Source of the DNA: Okapia johnstoni
Taxonomy: Eukaryota > Chordata > Mammalia > Artiodactyla > Giraffidae
Direction: 5' to 3'
Assembly: GCA_024291935.2 (NCBI GenBank)
Contig: CM044306.1
Coordinates: 5,280,501-5,344,500, forward strand
DNA length: 64,000 nt
Shown here piece by piece: positions 9,437 to 18,970 of this stretch. The translations under genes and the position numbers were made by a program. Numbering within the stretch: position 1 is the stretch's first letter; each line of letters begins with the position of its first letter. The notes below the pieces were generated by a model that saw only the letters and a list, made by a program, of their open reading frames with translations, was not told the origin of the DNA and searched no databases.

Positions 9437-10346
9437 GAAGATAGGAGAGAAGCCTCCATAATGCTGGGCCGTTCTCGTCTGCCAGGGGGGCTGGTGAAGC
9501 TCCGTGTGGAGGGGGAGGGGCAGACCCTTCCGTCCCCCACTGCATGGTCTAGGTTGGACCTATACCTAAAGGCATCGGGGAGCACATTTCTTCACACTTT
9601 GCTCCAACTTCTTATTTCATTTCCGGTGTCATTCTTGTCTACAGGATCCACGGAAGACTAACGACCCCATAAACAGGTATAGGGACGATAAGCTTGGGAT
9701 GGATCTGGTCAGCGGTGGGGTCTAGACTGCTAGCTGGATGGAAGCAGTCACGTAAGAACGGCATCACCATTGGCTCTTGTCAAATTCTGTCTTGGTCTTA
9801 CTGTCACCTACCTGCCTCTAACCTTGTGTCCGCTAGGAGTCATAACAAATGTCATGGGACCATATAACCTTTTAGGAGGAAACCGATTTGGGCGCGGGCT
9901 GGTGGGAATGCCATACCCCTTGTGATGCCTACAAAGCTTCCAGCTAAAAGCCCATGGGAAAATGTAGCCTCTTCTGTCTTCCCTTACAAGAGGCTCCAAT
10001 TTATCCTCATCATCAATTCCAAGAAGGCTTATGGGGTGTCCGGCCAGCCGACCACCCCGTTCCTGAAACCCTCTAAAAGTTGACCATTGCCTTCTTCAGG
10101 TCCTTCTCTCGCCTCTCTGCCTCCTGGGTTTGCTCTTCTTACTCCCCAGGCTCTGAAATGCAGGCGCTTCCAGATTCCTGCTCTCAGCCTTCTCATGCCC
10201 ACCCTTTTCCTTTGGTAAGAAGATCTACCTTTCTTTCCCCCCCTGCTGTCAGCTATTGCTTAGATAGCTGATGCCTCCCAGATCTTTCACCCTCATCTCT
10301 TGCCTGAATGAATTGACCTGATTTTGACGACTGCCAGGCTGTAAGG
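9437..10346. other. Unique, unassigned DNA
   Basis: The composition from about 9600 to 10100 is balanced, unlike the GC-rich flanks, and could be a degraded older element. I recognise no family, no exon and no protein similarity. Confidence 0.4.
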
Positions 10347-10556
10347 TGTTCCCAGGTGGCGCTAGTGGTAAAGAACCCGCCTGCCAATGCAGGGGACATA
10401 AGAGACATGGGTTTGATCTCTGGGTCGGGAAGATCCCCTGGAGAAGGAAATGGCAACCCACTCCAGTATTCTTGCTTGGAAAATCCTATGGACAGAGGAG
10501 CCTGGCGGGCTATAATTCACAGGGTCGCAAAGAGTCGGACACAACTAAAGTGACTT
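10347..10556 (+). mobile_element. Bov-tA SINE (variant with 'agagacatgggttt' head)
   Basis: The head has the extra 'aagagacatggg' also found in the copy at 15134. This marks a sub-type of Bov-tA. It is full length. Confidence 0.92.
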
Positions 10557-10799
10557 ACAACGCACCCACAGGCTTGTAAAAGTCAAAAGACCCAAAGCTG
10601 AACTCAGGTCTCCGCAAGCTCGTAGAAATCTAATTCTCCAGCACAGTTAGTAGCATTTGACCCCCATCTGAGCCACAGACAGCAGTGCCCATCCGTGGCC
10701 CCCACATCCCATCACCATCTAACTATCTCTCAAATCCATTAGGTGCCTCTGCCCCTTCTCCCTTCATGTCTGTTCCAGGCTTCATCTGCCCACCCCTGG

Positions 10800-10905
10800 C
10801 TGGCCTCCTGGTCTCCAGTCATTAGCTCGAGCTCCTTAATTAAAGGGATTTCCAATTATGCGCTTCCTGCTATAATTCCTTCCGTGGCACCCCATTGCCA
10901 ATAGA
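10800..10905. other. AT-rich homeodomain-motif cluster, candidate regulatory block
   Basis: 'tcattagctcgagctccttaa', 'ttaattaaaggg' and 'caattatgcgc' place several TAAT/ATTA cores within 60 bases. This is motif evidence only; I infer possible regulatory function and no more. Confidence 0.25.
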
Positions 10906-10925
10906 TAAAATACTCCTTAATGAGG

Positions 10926-11146
10926 ATTGCTGCTGTTTAGTCACTAAGTCGTGTCTGGTTCTTTTGCGACCCCACTGACTGCAGCCTGCAGGAGGCCTGT
11001 AGCCTCCTCTGTCCGTGAGATTTCCCAGGCAAGAATAGTGGAGCGGGTTGCCATTTCCTCCTCCAGGGGATCTTCCCGACCTAGGGATCGAACCCATGTC
11101 TCCTGCACCACAGGCGGACTCTTTACCGCTGAGCCACTAGGGAAGC
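10926..11146 (-). mobile_element. Bov-tA SINE with 11-bp target duplication
   Basis: 'ccttaatgagg' flanks it at 10915-10925 and 11147-11157. It carries a short internal duplication around 'gcaggaggcctgtagcctcc' that lengthens the element relative to its siblings. Confidence 0.94.
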
Positions 11147-11436
11147 CCTTAATGAGGGATACAGAACCCTTTTGCCACTGAACCAGAAACATGATGAATG
11201 TTCTGGAAATACTGGTGAGATGGAAGAAGCCAGCAGCTGTGGTTTCCTCCCCCCACCATACAGCCTGATCCCCAGGGTCTGCTCCTGTCGGCCCACCACG
11301 TGGCTTCCCCACCCACCTCCCCTGGGCACTGTGGCCCGAGCCCCAGGACAGGGGGGATACACGCCTCCATCTCTGCGTTGTCACCTCCATCACGTCACCT
11401 TTGAGTGATCTCTTACCCATTTTTCTCTCTGTCTGG

Positions 11437-11645
11437 ACCAGGGTTCTCAACTGGGGTGGGGGCACCTCCTCAGAGGACATGTGATGCTGTCTGGAGATGT
11501 TTGTGGTTATCACAAGTGCAGTGGGTGTGCAGCGGTGTTAGGATCTAGTGGGGAGAACCAAAGATGCTGTGACACCCCGTATAATACGCAGGACTGCCCC
11601 ACGACAAGCAACGATCCAGCTCCAAATGCCGACAGCGAGGCGTCC
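11437..11645 (+). mobile_element. Non-autonomous hAT-type DNA transposon relic
   Basis: The order 'agggttctcaactggggtgg', 'gctgtctggagatgtttgtg', 'aggatctagtgggga', 'acgcaggactgcccc' matches an old mammalian MER-class MITE that also occurs at 60030-60265. Its start resembles the terminal repeat of hAT-Charlie elements. The exact family is not certain. 11158-11436 is unique. Confidence 0.6.
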
Positions 11646-11699
11646 GGGTCCAGACTTGGGCTGGGTCCATGTCCACGTGTTCCCGTGCTCGGGGTGGGG

Positions 11700-11745
11700 G
11701 GCCCGCCCGGGTGCCTGGGTGCCCGGATGCCCGGGTGCCCGCAGC
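11700..11745. repeat. Short GC-rich minisatellite
   Basis: Units of eight bases close to 'gggtgccc' recur about five times ('gggtgcct', 'gggtgccc', 'ggatgccc', 'gggtgccc'). Confidence 0.7.
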
Positions 11746-12334
11746 GTCATAGGTGCTCCACCCACACACTAGTGAACAGCTCCGCGCTCTGCCCCAGCCC
11801 CACAGTGGGAGCCAACCGCTTCTCCGGAGAGGAGGCCTGGGCCCTGGAGGAAGGCTGCTGGCTGTCTCCCAGCCCCAGAGTCAGGGTCCAGGGAGGGAGG
11901 GGGCCCCCGGGAGCCTGGCCTTCAGGGAGAAGCAGTGGCCTCCAGGAGCCTGAGCGGATGCCGCCAGTCTAACAAGCTGCCAGGGCTAGGGTAACGCTGC
12001 CAGACGGTGGAACCGCCCTTCTTACCTGCACGAGTGCCAGGCTGGCAAGACAACAGGTCTGTTAATTAGGCTGTAATGGCAGCCCTGGGGGGACGGTTTC
12101 TCTGAGGGGAGACGAGGCCGGGGGCTCCCTCTTGCGCCATTGCAGGTGGAGCCCAAGCCTGGGCTTTGCTGTTTTCCAGAGAAGGAGGACGGCTGCCTGG
12201 CACTGGAGCAGCAGCATGGGGTGTCAGAGGCCTGCTCCCCGCCCCAGGCTGCCCCAGCCCAAGGAGCTCTCCATGGCCTCAAGCCCAGCAGTTGGCCCAG
12301 ATGAGCACTTAAGACATTTAATAAAGAGGGGCTG
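11746..12334. other. Unique GC-rich DNA
   Basis: Apart from a single TTAATTAGG-type core near 12060-12070, I see no feature. Confidence 0.4.
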
Positions 12335-12537
12335 GGGCTTCCCTGGTGGCTCAGACGGTAAAGAATCCACTTGCCAGTGCAGGAGACCCGGTTCAATCAC
12401 TGGGTTGGGAAGATCCCCTGGAGGAGGAAATGGCAACCCACTCCAGTGTTCTTGCCTGGAGAATCCCATGGACAGAGGGCCCTGGCAGGCTACAGTCCAT
12501 GGGGTCACAAAGTGTAGGACACGACTGAGTGACTAAG
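12335..12537 (+). mobile_element. Bov-tA SINE
   Basis: Close to consensus, from 'ggggcttccctggtggctc' to 'gacacgactgagtgac'. Confidence 0.94.
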
Positions 12538-13250
12538 CATGCTCACATGCCATAAAGAAGGGCGTGAACGTGTGAGGGCCTCCTCTCCCCTTTCAGGGTC
12601 CACCCTGGTCCTCTCTTGCCATTTCCCTGGATGCTCTGTCTCTGGATCCTGTCTCTCTTGGGGCCGCTCCCTCCAGCCCTCCCCCCAACCAGATGCAGGC
12701 AGAGGGGCACTCAGCCGCCCCAGACACACAGAAGTCCTCCTTTCTGCATCCCCTTGAGTTGGTGGTGCTGATAGGGTCGTGCCAGCCACCGCATCCCAAC
12801 CCACTTCCTCAGCATCTCCAGTCCTGCAGCCCTGGAAGCACAGATCCCGGCAGCCTGTCTGGTCATCGGTCAGTGGCCGGCGACACAGGTGTGAGAGTCC
12901 CCAGCGAGAGTATCAACAGCCTGGGAAACCCCAAGTCCCTGGACACAGGCCCCAAGGCCCTTAGGACACGTCCTAGCTTCAGATCCACCGTGGTCCCCGC
13001 GGTCATACCCGTGGCGGCTCGCCTTCGCTTACAAAACTCCCTTTGCAGGTACTCCGTGCTGCCACATGGACTCCCCCGGCTACAGAGCGTCAGGGACACA
13101 GACCAGCCCCCCAGTCTCCAACGGGCACCCTCTCTGCAGACCCCGCCGGGGCACCTGGCACCAGCAGGCACCGCCCGGACCCCTCGCCTCCTCCAGCCTG
13201 CCCTCCACTCCCGCTCTTTCAAGGAAGTGCCTCTTTTTGAGAGTCTGCCC
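12538..13250. other. Unique GC-rich DNA
   Basis: No repeat or exon is recognised. The frames in it are chance frames of proline/serine/arginine-rich composition. Confidence 0.4.
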
Positions 13251-13254
13251 CAGA

Positions 13255-13400
13255 AGAAGGGTCATTATTGCTAATGCCTTTTCTCCCCCATCTGTTGTGA
13301 CTGTTTACACTCCACTTGCTAATTAGAGACTAATTAGCTGGTGCTGAAATTCATCACTTTCCAAACACAACACGGCGGCAGGAAGAGCACAGCAATGCGG
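13255..13400. other. Candidate regulatory block with TAATTA palindrome
   Basis: A perfect 9-3-9 inverted repeat at 13318-13338 (GCTAATTAG, AGA, CTAATTAGC) contains two TAATTA homeodomain cores. The block is AT-richer than its surroundings. Function is inferred from motif symmetry only. Confidence 0.3.
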
Positions 13401-13439
13401 GCAACATCTGCACCTCTGCTTGGAGCCAAGGCGGTCCTG

Positions 13440-13555
13440 CTCTCTGCGCTCCGCTCCTCCTGCCCCCTCCTCCCTCCTCCTGCCCCCTCCGCCTCCTTCT
13501 TCCTCATTGTCCTCCCTTCCCCTCCTCTTCCTCCCCCTCCCCTCCCCCATCCTTC
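13440..13555. repeat. Polypyrimidine (CCT/CCCCT) low-complexity tract
   Basis: About 115 bases are almost all C and T, with only isolated purines. Such tracts can adopt triplex or, on the opposite strand, G-quadruplex structure. They create the long proline/glycine/arginine-rich chance frames seen on both strands. Confidence 0.8.
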
Positions 13556-13678
13556 CAATAAGCCCCCAGAGGGGCTGAGGATACCTGCTCCTGTATTCAG
13601 TTCCCCCAGCACAGCACAGTGCGGTGCAGGGCTCCTGACAAAGACCCCAGCCCTCCTCTCTGACGGAGTGAAGGCGGG

Positions 13679-13707
13679 CATGAATGAATGAATGAATGAA
13701 TGAATGG
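13679..13707. repeat. (AATG)n microsatellite
   Basis: Six to seven perfect tetranucleotide units of 'aatg'. Confidence 0.95.
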
Positions 13708-14639
13708 GGACCGAAGAGTAGCTGCGGCCGGAGAACAGGGGAGCAGAACTCCCTCCCCCGCGAGCAGCCAGACAAGAAGCTGCTGTGACTCCGTGGACAG
13801 TGACGCATGGGCCCAGGGAAGAGCATCCCTGAGGGGCGGCCAGTGTGGGAGGGATGCTCCGAAGCTGGGGGCCTGGCCTCTGGAAGGCCTCTGGGGGCCC
13901 TGGGTGTGGGCACAGGGGCAGAAGGTGGCAGAGGGAGGAAAGATGGATGGGAAAGAAGATTAAGTTGCAAAAGGCAGGACAGAGGACAGACAGAAGCCCA
14001 GAGAGAAGGAACGGAGCCGGGGGTGGTGGGGTCCAAGTGGAGGCTGCAGGGAGGAGTGGAGCCCCCGGCTTGGGGTGAGGAGGCCTGATTGCATCTCCGC
14101 GGCCCCCGGGGCGGCCTTGATTGAAACTATCCATTTGCGCAACCGCTGGGAGCAGAGAGGGCCCGAGCGCTGACCTCTCTTCCTCTCTCATCTCAGACAG
14201 CAAGACTGCTGTTCCCCAAAGCTCCCTCTCTGCAACGTGGTGTGGGCAGTGGGGCTGGGAGGGGCAGCCCTGACTCCTCTGAATCTTCCAGGCCTCCCTG
14301 GGACATTCCAGGAGCTCAGCAGCCTGCTGCCCAGGGTCTCAGGAGCCCCGCGGGATACTGGCCTAGGCCTTGAGAGGCGAGCATTGTTTGGAGCATGAGC
14401 TGGGCCTGCAACAAGGAAGCCCAACAGCTGGAATCTAGGGGGACTCTCATGGGGACATCCCCAAAGACACCATCGGCCCCTATAGGCCTGGCCAGGGAAC
14501 CAAGGTCACCTCAACTCCACACCCTCGTCTGCATGTCGGAAACAGGTTCGAGTGTGCAGGCTGTACGCGTGTCTCACCTGGGCCTTCCCTGAGGGCTGGG
14601 TTACGGGAGACATGACAGGCAGCCTGGGTCTCACTGCCT
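13708..14639. other. Unique GC-rich DNA
   Basis: A GC-rich near-palindrome ('ggcccccggggcggcc') at about 14100-14116 is followed by 'ccttgattgaaactatcc', a possibly conserved non-coding patch. There is no gene support. Confidence 0.35.
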
Positions 14640-14805
14640 CCTGGCCCCTTTCTTGCTGTGTGGCTTAGGGTGCACTGGCTAACTCCTCTGAGCTGGTTTA
14701 CCCATCTGTAAAATGGGGATGTCGACATCTCCCCGTGGGGAGGCTGGTAGAACAAATGAGACCCGTTTCCCCTTTTTAGCCCAGCGTCTGGAATCTGTAG
14801 GTAGC
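14640..14805 (+). repeat. MIR SINE relic
   Basis: 'ctgtgtggcttagggtgcac', 'acccatctgtaaaatgggg' and 'agaacaaatgag' follow the standard MIR order in plus orientation. Confidence 0.6.
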
Positions 14806-14931
14806 GGTGAGTGGTGGCGGGCCTGGCAGACTGCAGGCTGGCTGCCTCGCCGAGAATACGGGCCACTTCCTTCTTCCCTCCTGTCCTCACCTGCAGCAGT
14901 GAGCTGCTGAGCATTGAACAAGCTCTTTCCA

Positions 14932-15045
14932 GGGCTTCCATCGTAGCTCAGTCAGTAAAGAATCTGCCTGCAAAGCAGGAGACCCAGGTTCAATCCCTGG
15001 GTCGGGAAGATCTCCTGGAGAAGGAAATAACAACCCACTCCAGTA
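14932..15045 (+). mobile_element. 3'-truncated Bov-tA SINE
   Basis: The tRNA-like head and the first half of the Bov-A part are present ('agggcttccatcgtagctc' to 'acccactccagtag'). The rest is missing, so the copy lost its 3' half after insertion. Confidence 0.9.
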
Positions 15046-15133
15046 GTACGCCCACAGACACACCTTTCTTCCTAACTCCTCCTCCTCCCTCCTCACCTAT
15101 CCTGGACACCTTCCTTTGCTCCCATCTTTTAGA

Positions 15134-15332
15134 CACTTCCCAGGTGGCTCAGTGGTAAAGAATCCGCCTGCCAATGTAGGAGACGCAAGAGACGTGGGTT
15201 CGATCCCTAGGTCGGGAAGATCCCCTGGAGGAGGAAATGGCAACCCACTCCAGCATTCTTGCCTGGAGAATTCCATGAACAGAGGAGCCTGGTGGGCTAC
15301 AGTCCACGGGGTTGCAAAGAGTTGGACACAAA
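15134..15332 (+). mobile_element. Bov-tA SINE
   Basis: It has the 'caagagacgtgggttc' head variant shared with the 10347 copy and is otherwise complete up to 'gagttggacacaaa'. Confidence 0.92.
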
Positions 15333-15409
15333 GAGTACATCCTTTAAATACTCACTGTGTTTTAAGTGCTCTGTCCACCCCGCAAACAGGCCCAGTTCCT
15401 GCCCCACAG

Positions 15410-15596
15410 ACATCATGGACCACACCAATGGGTTTCACCCTTGAGCCTGCATCTGAATCCCTGGGGGGACTTAAGACGCATGCCCTCCCCCCCACCCAGG
15501 GTGCCTAATGCAGCTGGTAGAATCTGCATTTCTGACAAGTTCCCAGGTGCTGTTGCTGCCCCTGGTCCTGGGGCCACACTTTGAGAATCCCTGGAA
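15410..15596. mobile_element. MER5/MER20-type hAT-Charlie MITE relic
   Basis: 'aatctgcatttctgacaagt', 'cccaggtgctgttgctgcc' and 'cacactttgagaatccctgg' match the second half of this old mammalian non-autonomous DNA transposon. Subfamily assignment is uncertain. Confidence 0.55.
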
Positions 15597-15898
15597 GCAG
15601 ATGATTGCCCCCCACCCCGGGAGGTAAGGGATGCTGGGTTGGGGAGGGCTCAGGGGTAACGGGGTTCAGAGGCTCTTTTCCATCCCAGGAAAACCTTGAC
15701 TTGATTCTTCGTTTGTCTCCCAGCCCCAAACCCTCCCCAGTCTAATTAAGAGACAATCACCAGCCCCAGGAGGAGTAAGGTTCCACCTCCAACCTCTCTC
15801 CGCTCTCCAAGCTCCAGGCTACGCCATGTGGGCATCTCCTACCTCCCCTCTATAGCAGGGTGAGATGCATGAGGCGTTTTTAAGCAAAGGGAGAACGG

Positions 15899-17056
15899 TA
15901 CTGGCACAAAGACAGAAATATAGATCAATGGAACAAAATAGAAAGCCCAGAGATAAATCCACGCACCTATGGACACCTTATCTTCAACAAAGGAGGCAAG
16001 AATATACAATGGAGAAAAGACAATCTCTTTAACAAGTGGTGCTGGGGAAACTGGTCAACCACTTGTAAAAGAACGAAACTAGAACACTTTCTAACACCAT
16101 ACACAAAAATAAACTCAAAATGGATTAAAGATCTAAACGTAAGACCAGAAACTATAAAACTCCTAGAGGAAAACATAGGCAAAACATTCTCTGACATAAA
16201 TCACAGCAGGATCCTCTATGACCCACCCCCCAGAATATTGGAAATAAAAGCAAAAATAAACAAATGGGACCTAATTAAACTTAAAAGCTTTTGCACAGTG
16301 AAGGAAACTAGGAGCAAGGTGAAAAGACAGCCTTCAGAATGGGAGAAAATAATAGCAAACGAAGCAACAGACAAAGAATTAATCTCAAAAATATACAAGC
16401 AACTCCTACAGCTGAATTCCAGAAAAATAAACGACCCAGTCAAAAAATGGGCCAAAGAACTAAACAGACATTTCTCCAAAGAAGACATACAGATGGCTAA
16501 CAAACACATGAAAAGATGCTCAACATCACTCATTATTAGAGAAATGCAAATCAAAACCACAATGAGGTACCATTACACACCAGTCAGAATGGCTGCTATC
16601 CAAAAGTCTACAAGCAATAAATGCTGGAGAGGGTGTGGAGAAAAGGGAACCCTCTTACACTGTTGGTGGGAATGCAAACTAGTACAGCCACTATGGAGAA
16701 CAGTGTGGAGATTCTTTAAAAAACTGGAAATAGAACTGCCATACGACCCAGCAATCCCACTGCTGGACATACACACCAAGGGAACCAGAATTGAAAGAGA
16801 CGCGTGTACCACAGTGTTCATCGCAGCACTGTTTACAATAGCCAGGACATGGAAGCAGACTAGATGTCCATCAGCAGACAAATGGATAAGGAAGCTGTGG
16901 TACATATACACAATGGAATATTACTCAGCCATTAAAAAGAATACATTTGAATCAGTTCTATTGAGATGGATGAAACTGGAGCCCATTATACAGAGTGAAG
17001 TAAGCCAGAAAGAAAAGCACCAATACAGTATACTAATGCATATATATGGAATTTGA
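15899..17056 (+). pseudogene. L1 ORF2 protein C-terminal fragment, frame still open
   Basis: The frame is open from the truncation point to the natural stop at 17054-17056, about 385 codons. It includes the cysteine-rich C-terminal motif (C-W-x2-C-x7-H-C-W-W-x-C, roughly 16621-16677) and the conserved Y-T-M-E-Y-Y block near 16905-16925. In intact L1 this region follows the reverse transcriptase domain and helps bind RNA. The endonuclease and polymerase domains are absent, and there is no L1 promoter or native start codon. The frame without stops suggests a fairly recent insertion. Translation is not expected. Identity of the family is very firm; any activity is not supported. Confidence 0.9.
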
Positions 17057-17415
17057 AAGATGGTAATGATAACCCTATATGCAAGACAGAATAAGAGACA
17101 CAGACTCATAGAACAGTCTATGGACTCTGAGGGAGAAGTTGAGGGTGGGACGTTCTGAAAGAATAGCATTGAAACATGCATATTATCATATGTGAAACAG
17201 AACACCACTCCAGGTTCGATGCATGAGACAAATGCTCAGGGCTGGGGCGATGGGATGACCCAGAGGGATGGGATGGGGAGGGAGGTGGGAGGGGGGTTCA
17301 GGATGGGGAACACATGTAAACCCATGGCTGCTTCATGTCAATGTATGGCAAAAACCACTACAATATTGTAAAGTAATTAGCCCCCAACTGAAATAAATTA
17401 ATAAAAAAATAAAAA
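15899..17415 (+). mobile_element. 5'-truncated ruminant L1 LINE with target duplication
   Basis: About 1.5 kb comprise the C-terminal part of ORF2 followed by the artiodactyl L1 3' untranslated region ('gggatggggagggaggtggg', 'ggctgcttcatgtcaatg', 'attgtaaagtaattagcccc') and an A-rich tail. A 14-bp word with one mismatch, CAAAGGGAGAA(C/T)GG, flanks it at 15885-15898 and 17416-17429. L1 elements copy themselves by target-primed reverse transcription, and most copies are 5'-truncated like this one. It lacks promoter, ORF1, endonuclease and polymerase core, so it cannot move by itself. Confidence 0.95.
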
Positions 17416-17429
17416 CAAAGGGAGAATGG

Positions 17430-17990
17430 GCCAACTAGGTCGCAAAGAGAAGGCAGGAGCCCCCACCCCCCAGCAAACGAGGGGTCACAGAACCATCATC
17501 ACTTTCCCCTCCTTCCGCCCACCAAGGCCTCCGGGGGTGGGGGTGGGTCCCTTCCCCGGGCAGACGCGTGGAGCCGCCATTAGCAGCACACTTCCTGCCC
17601 TGCCCACGATGGGGGCAAGTGACCGGAGGCCGCCGGGGCGTCTTCCAAGTTGGGGGGCTGTGATCAGGGTGCAGACACTAGCCCCCTTCTCTCCATGGTC
17701 ACCCTCTCTCCCTTCCTGCTGACACCCTAATCCCCCAGTCCTGAGTAACTAATCCCCCCAAATGGGATCAGGTCTCTGTCCCTTCGCTTTATTTATATAA
17801 CGGGCTCGGGACTTGTCCTCTCACAAGCTTGGGGGCCGCGGGGTGCTGGCAGGAGCGGCACCTGGGGTGCCGGAGCACAGCCCACCCTGAGGCTTCGGGG
17901 ACCCTGGGGAAGGCCCTTGACTCAGCGGCTCAGGGCAACGATGTGTGGACACACGTGTGCATGTGTGCGTGTGTGTGCATGTGTGTGTCT
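17430..17990. other. Unique GC-rich DNA
   Basis: CpG-containing patches ('gccgccggggcg' near 17630) and an AT run at about 17788-17800 are present. There is no repeat and no supported exon. Confidence 0.35.
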
Positions 17991-17992
17991 GG
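17950..17992. repeat. Degenerate (GT)n microsatellite
   Basis: GT alternation broken by 'gc' steps ('tgtgcatgtgtgcgtgtg'). Confidence 0.85.
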
Positions 17993-17999
17993 GTGCTCA

Positions 18000-18370
18000 C
18001 TTAATACTCAGCCGCAGATATTAATCCCTTTTTATGCAGAGACGATGGATCACGAGCCCCGGGAAATCAAACCTGAAATGCGGCCAGCCTCCCGCCCCTC
18101 TCCCCTTGCCCCTGCCAAATGGATGTGTCCGCTCACGACACAGATAAACGGAGAGGCCATCAAAGCAGCTTTTCAATCTGCCGATTCCGCGTGGGGGCCT
18201 TCAGACCTCCACGCCGCCCGCCCCCTCGGCCCCAACGCCTGCCGCCTCCGCCTTCCGCTCCCTACTCAGCTCCCCAGCCCCCACGCTTTCATCTCCCAAA
18301 GTGGGATCTATTGACCCGGCTCATAAGGGCTCCTTTTATGGGCTCCAGATCTGATAATGGAGAGGCAGGC
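18000..18370. other. Candidate non-coding regulatory block
   Basis: 'gatattaatccctttttatg', 'catcaaagcagcttttcaat' and 'ctccttttatgggctcc' stand out from GC-rich surroundings. The last resembles a CDX/HOX-type TTTATGG core and the second a TCF-type CAAAG core. No coding potential is evident. This is inference from composition and short motifs only. Confidence 0.25.
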
Positions 18371-18453
18371 GAGAGGGTGGGAAGGGGCAGAGAGGTTGGC
18401 CTTGCAGCCTGGATGGAGGGAGGGGGCTGGGGAGAAAGGGCAGGGTTTTGTCA

Positions 18454-18482
18454 GGGTCGGGGAATGGGGAGGTGTTGGGGGG
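18454..18482 (+). other. G-quadruplex-forming motif
   Basis: Four G-runs (GGG, GGGG, GGGG, GGGGGG) are separated by loops of 2, 3 and 7 bases, a canonical intramolecular quadruplex pattern. Confidence 0.6.
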
Positions 18483-18844
18483 CGCTTTCCTGCAGCAGAC
18501 TGAGGCCTAGGCCAGTGGGCATGTGCCCAGCCTGGGGACAGCGTCTCCATTCACAACGTCCCCCACCTCCCAACCCTCCAGTGGCTGAAGCAAGAGCATG
18601 AAGAAGGGGAGGGTTGACTTGGTCTTTCTGGGAGGTTGGCCCCTGCCCGGCGCATGGCACCCGCTGCCTGATGAAGGTGGTCCCGTTTAACCCTGCAGGA
18701 TGGGTGGCCCTCTTCCCATTCTGCACGTGACAAGAGAGTGGACAGGTAATGTGCCCTGGGGGCAGACAGCTGGTACCTGGGAGAGGAAGATCCACGACCC
18801 CCAGGGATGTTAGTTCTCACCCCTTGGCAGGAAGGGCGGTGGTT

Positions 18845-18970
18845 AGAACACAGACTCAGAAGCCAGACAGATTGGTCTCAAGTAGTTGCCATGATTGTGC
18901 CCATTTGATAGAAGGAGAGACTGAGGCAGAGAAGTTGAAAACCTTCCCAAAGGCACACAGCTGATGACCC
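18845..18970. repeat. MIR/L2-type relic
   Basis: 'cagactcagaagccagaca', 'gagactgaggcagagaag' and 'aaaggcacacagctgatg' occur in the order found in old L2/MIR copies. 18483-18844 is unique GC-rich DNA. Confidence 0.5.

Noticed and set aside
10347..10430. tRNA-like promoter boxes in SINE heads
   Set aside because: The A/B-box-like words belong to Bov-tA and CHR SINEs, which derive from tRNA. Cloverleaf pairing and an acceptor stem are not preserved, so no tRNA gene is called.
13323..14203. Reverse frames of 237 and 289 codons
   Set aside because: They cross a polypyrimidine tract and an AATG microsatellite, and their low-complexity proline/glycine/arginine-rich content is expected from composition.
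15899..17056. Open frame as a possible domesticated host gene
   Set aside because: It matches the L1 ORF2 C-terminus, is bounded by target duplications and has no promoter or own start. The open frame is better explained by recent insertion.
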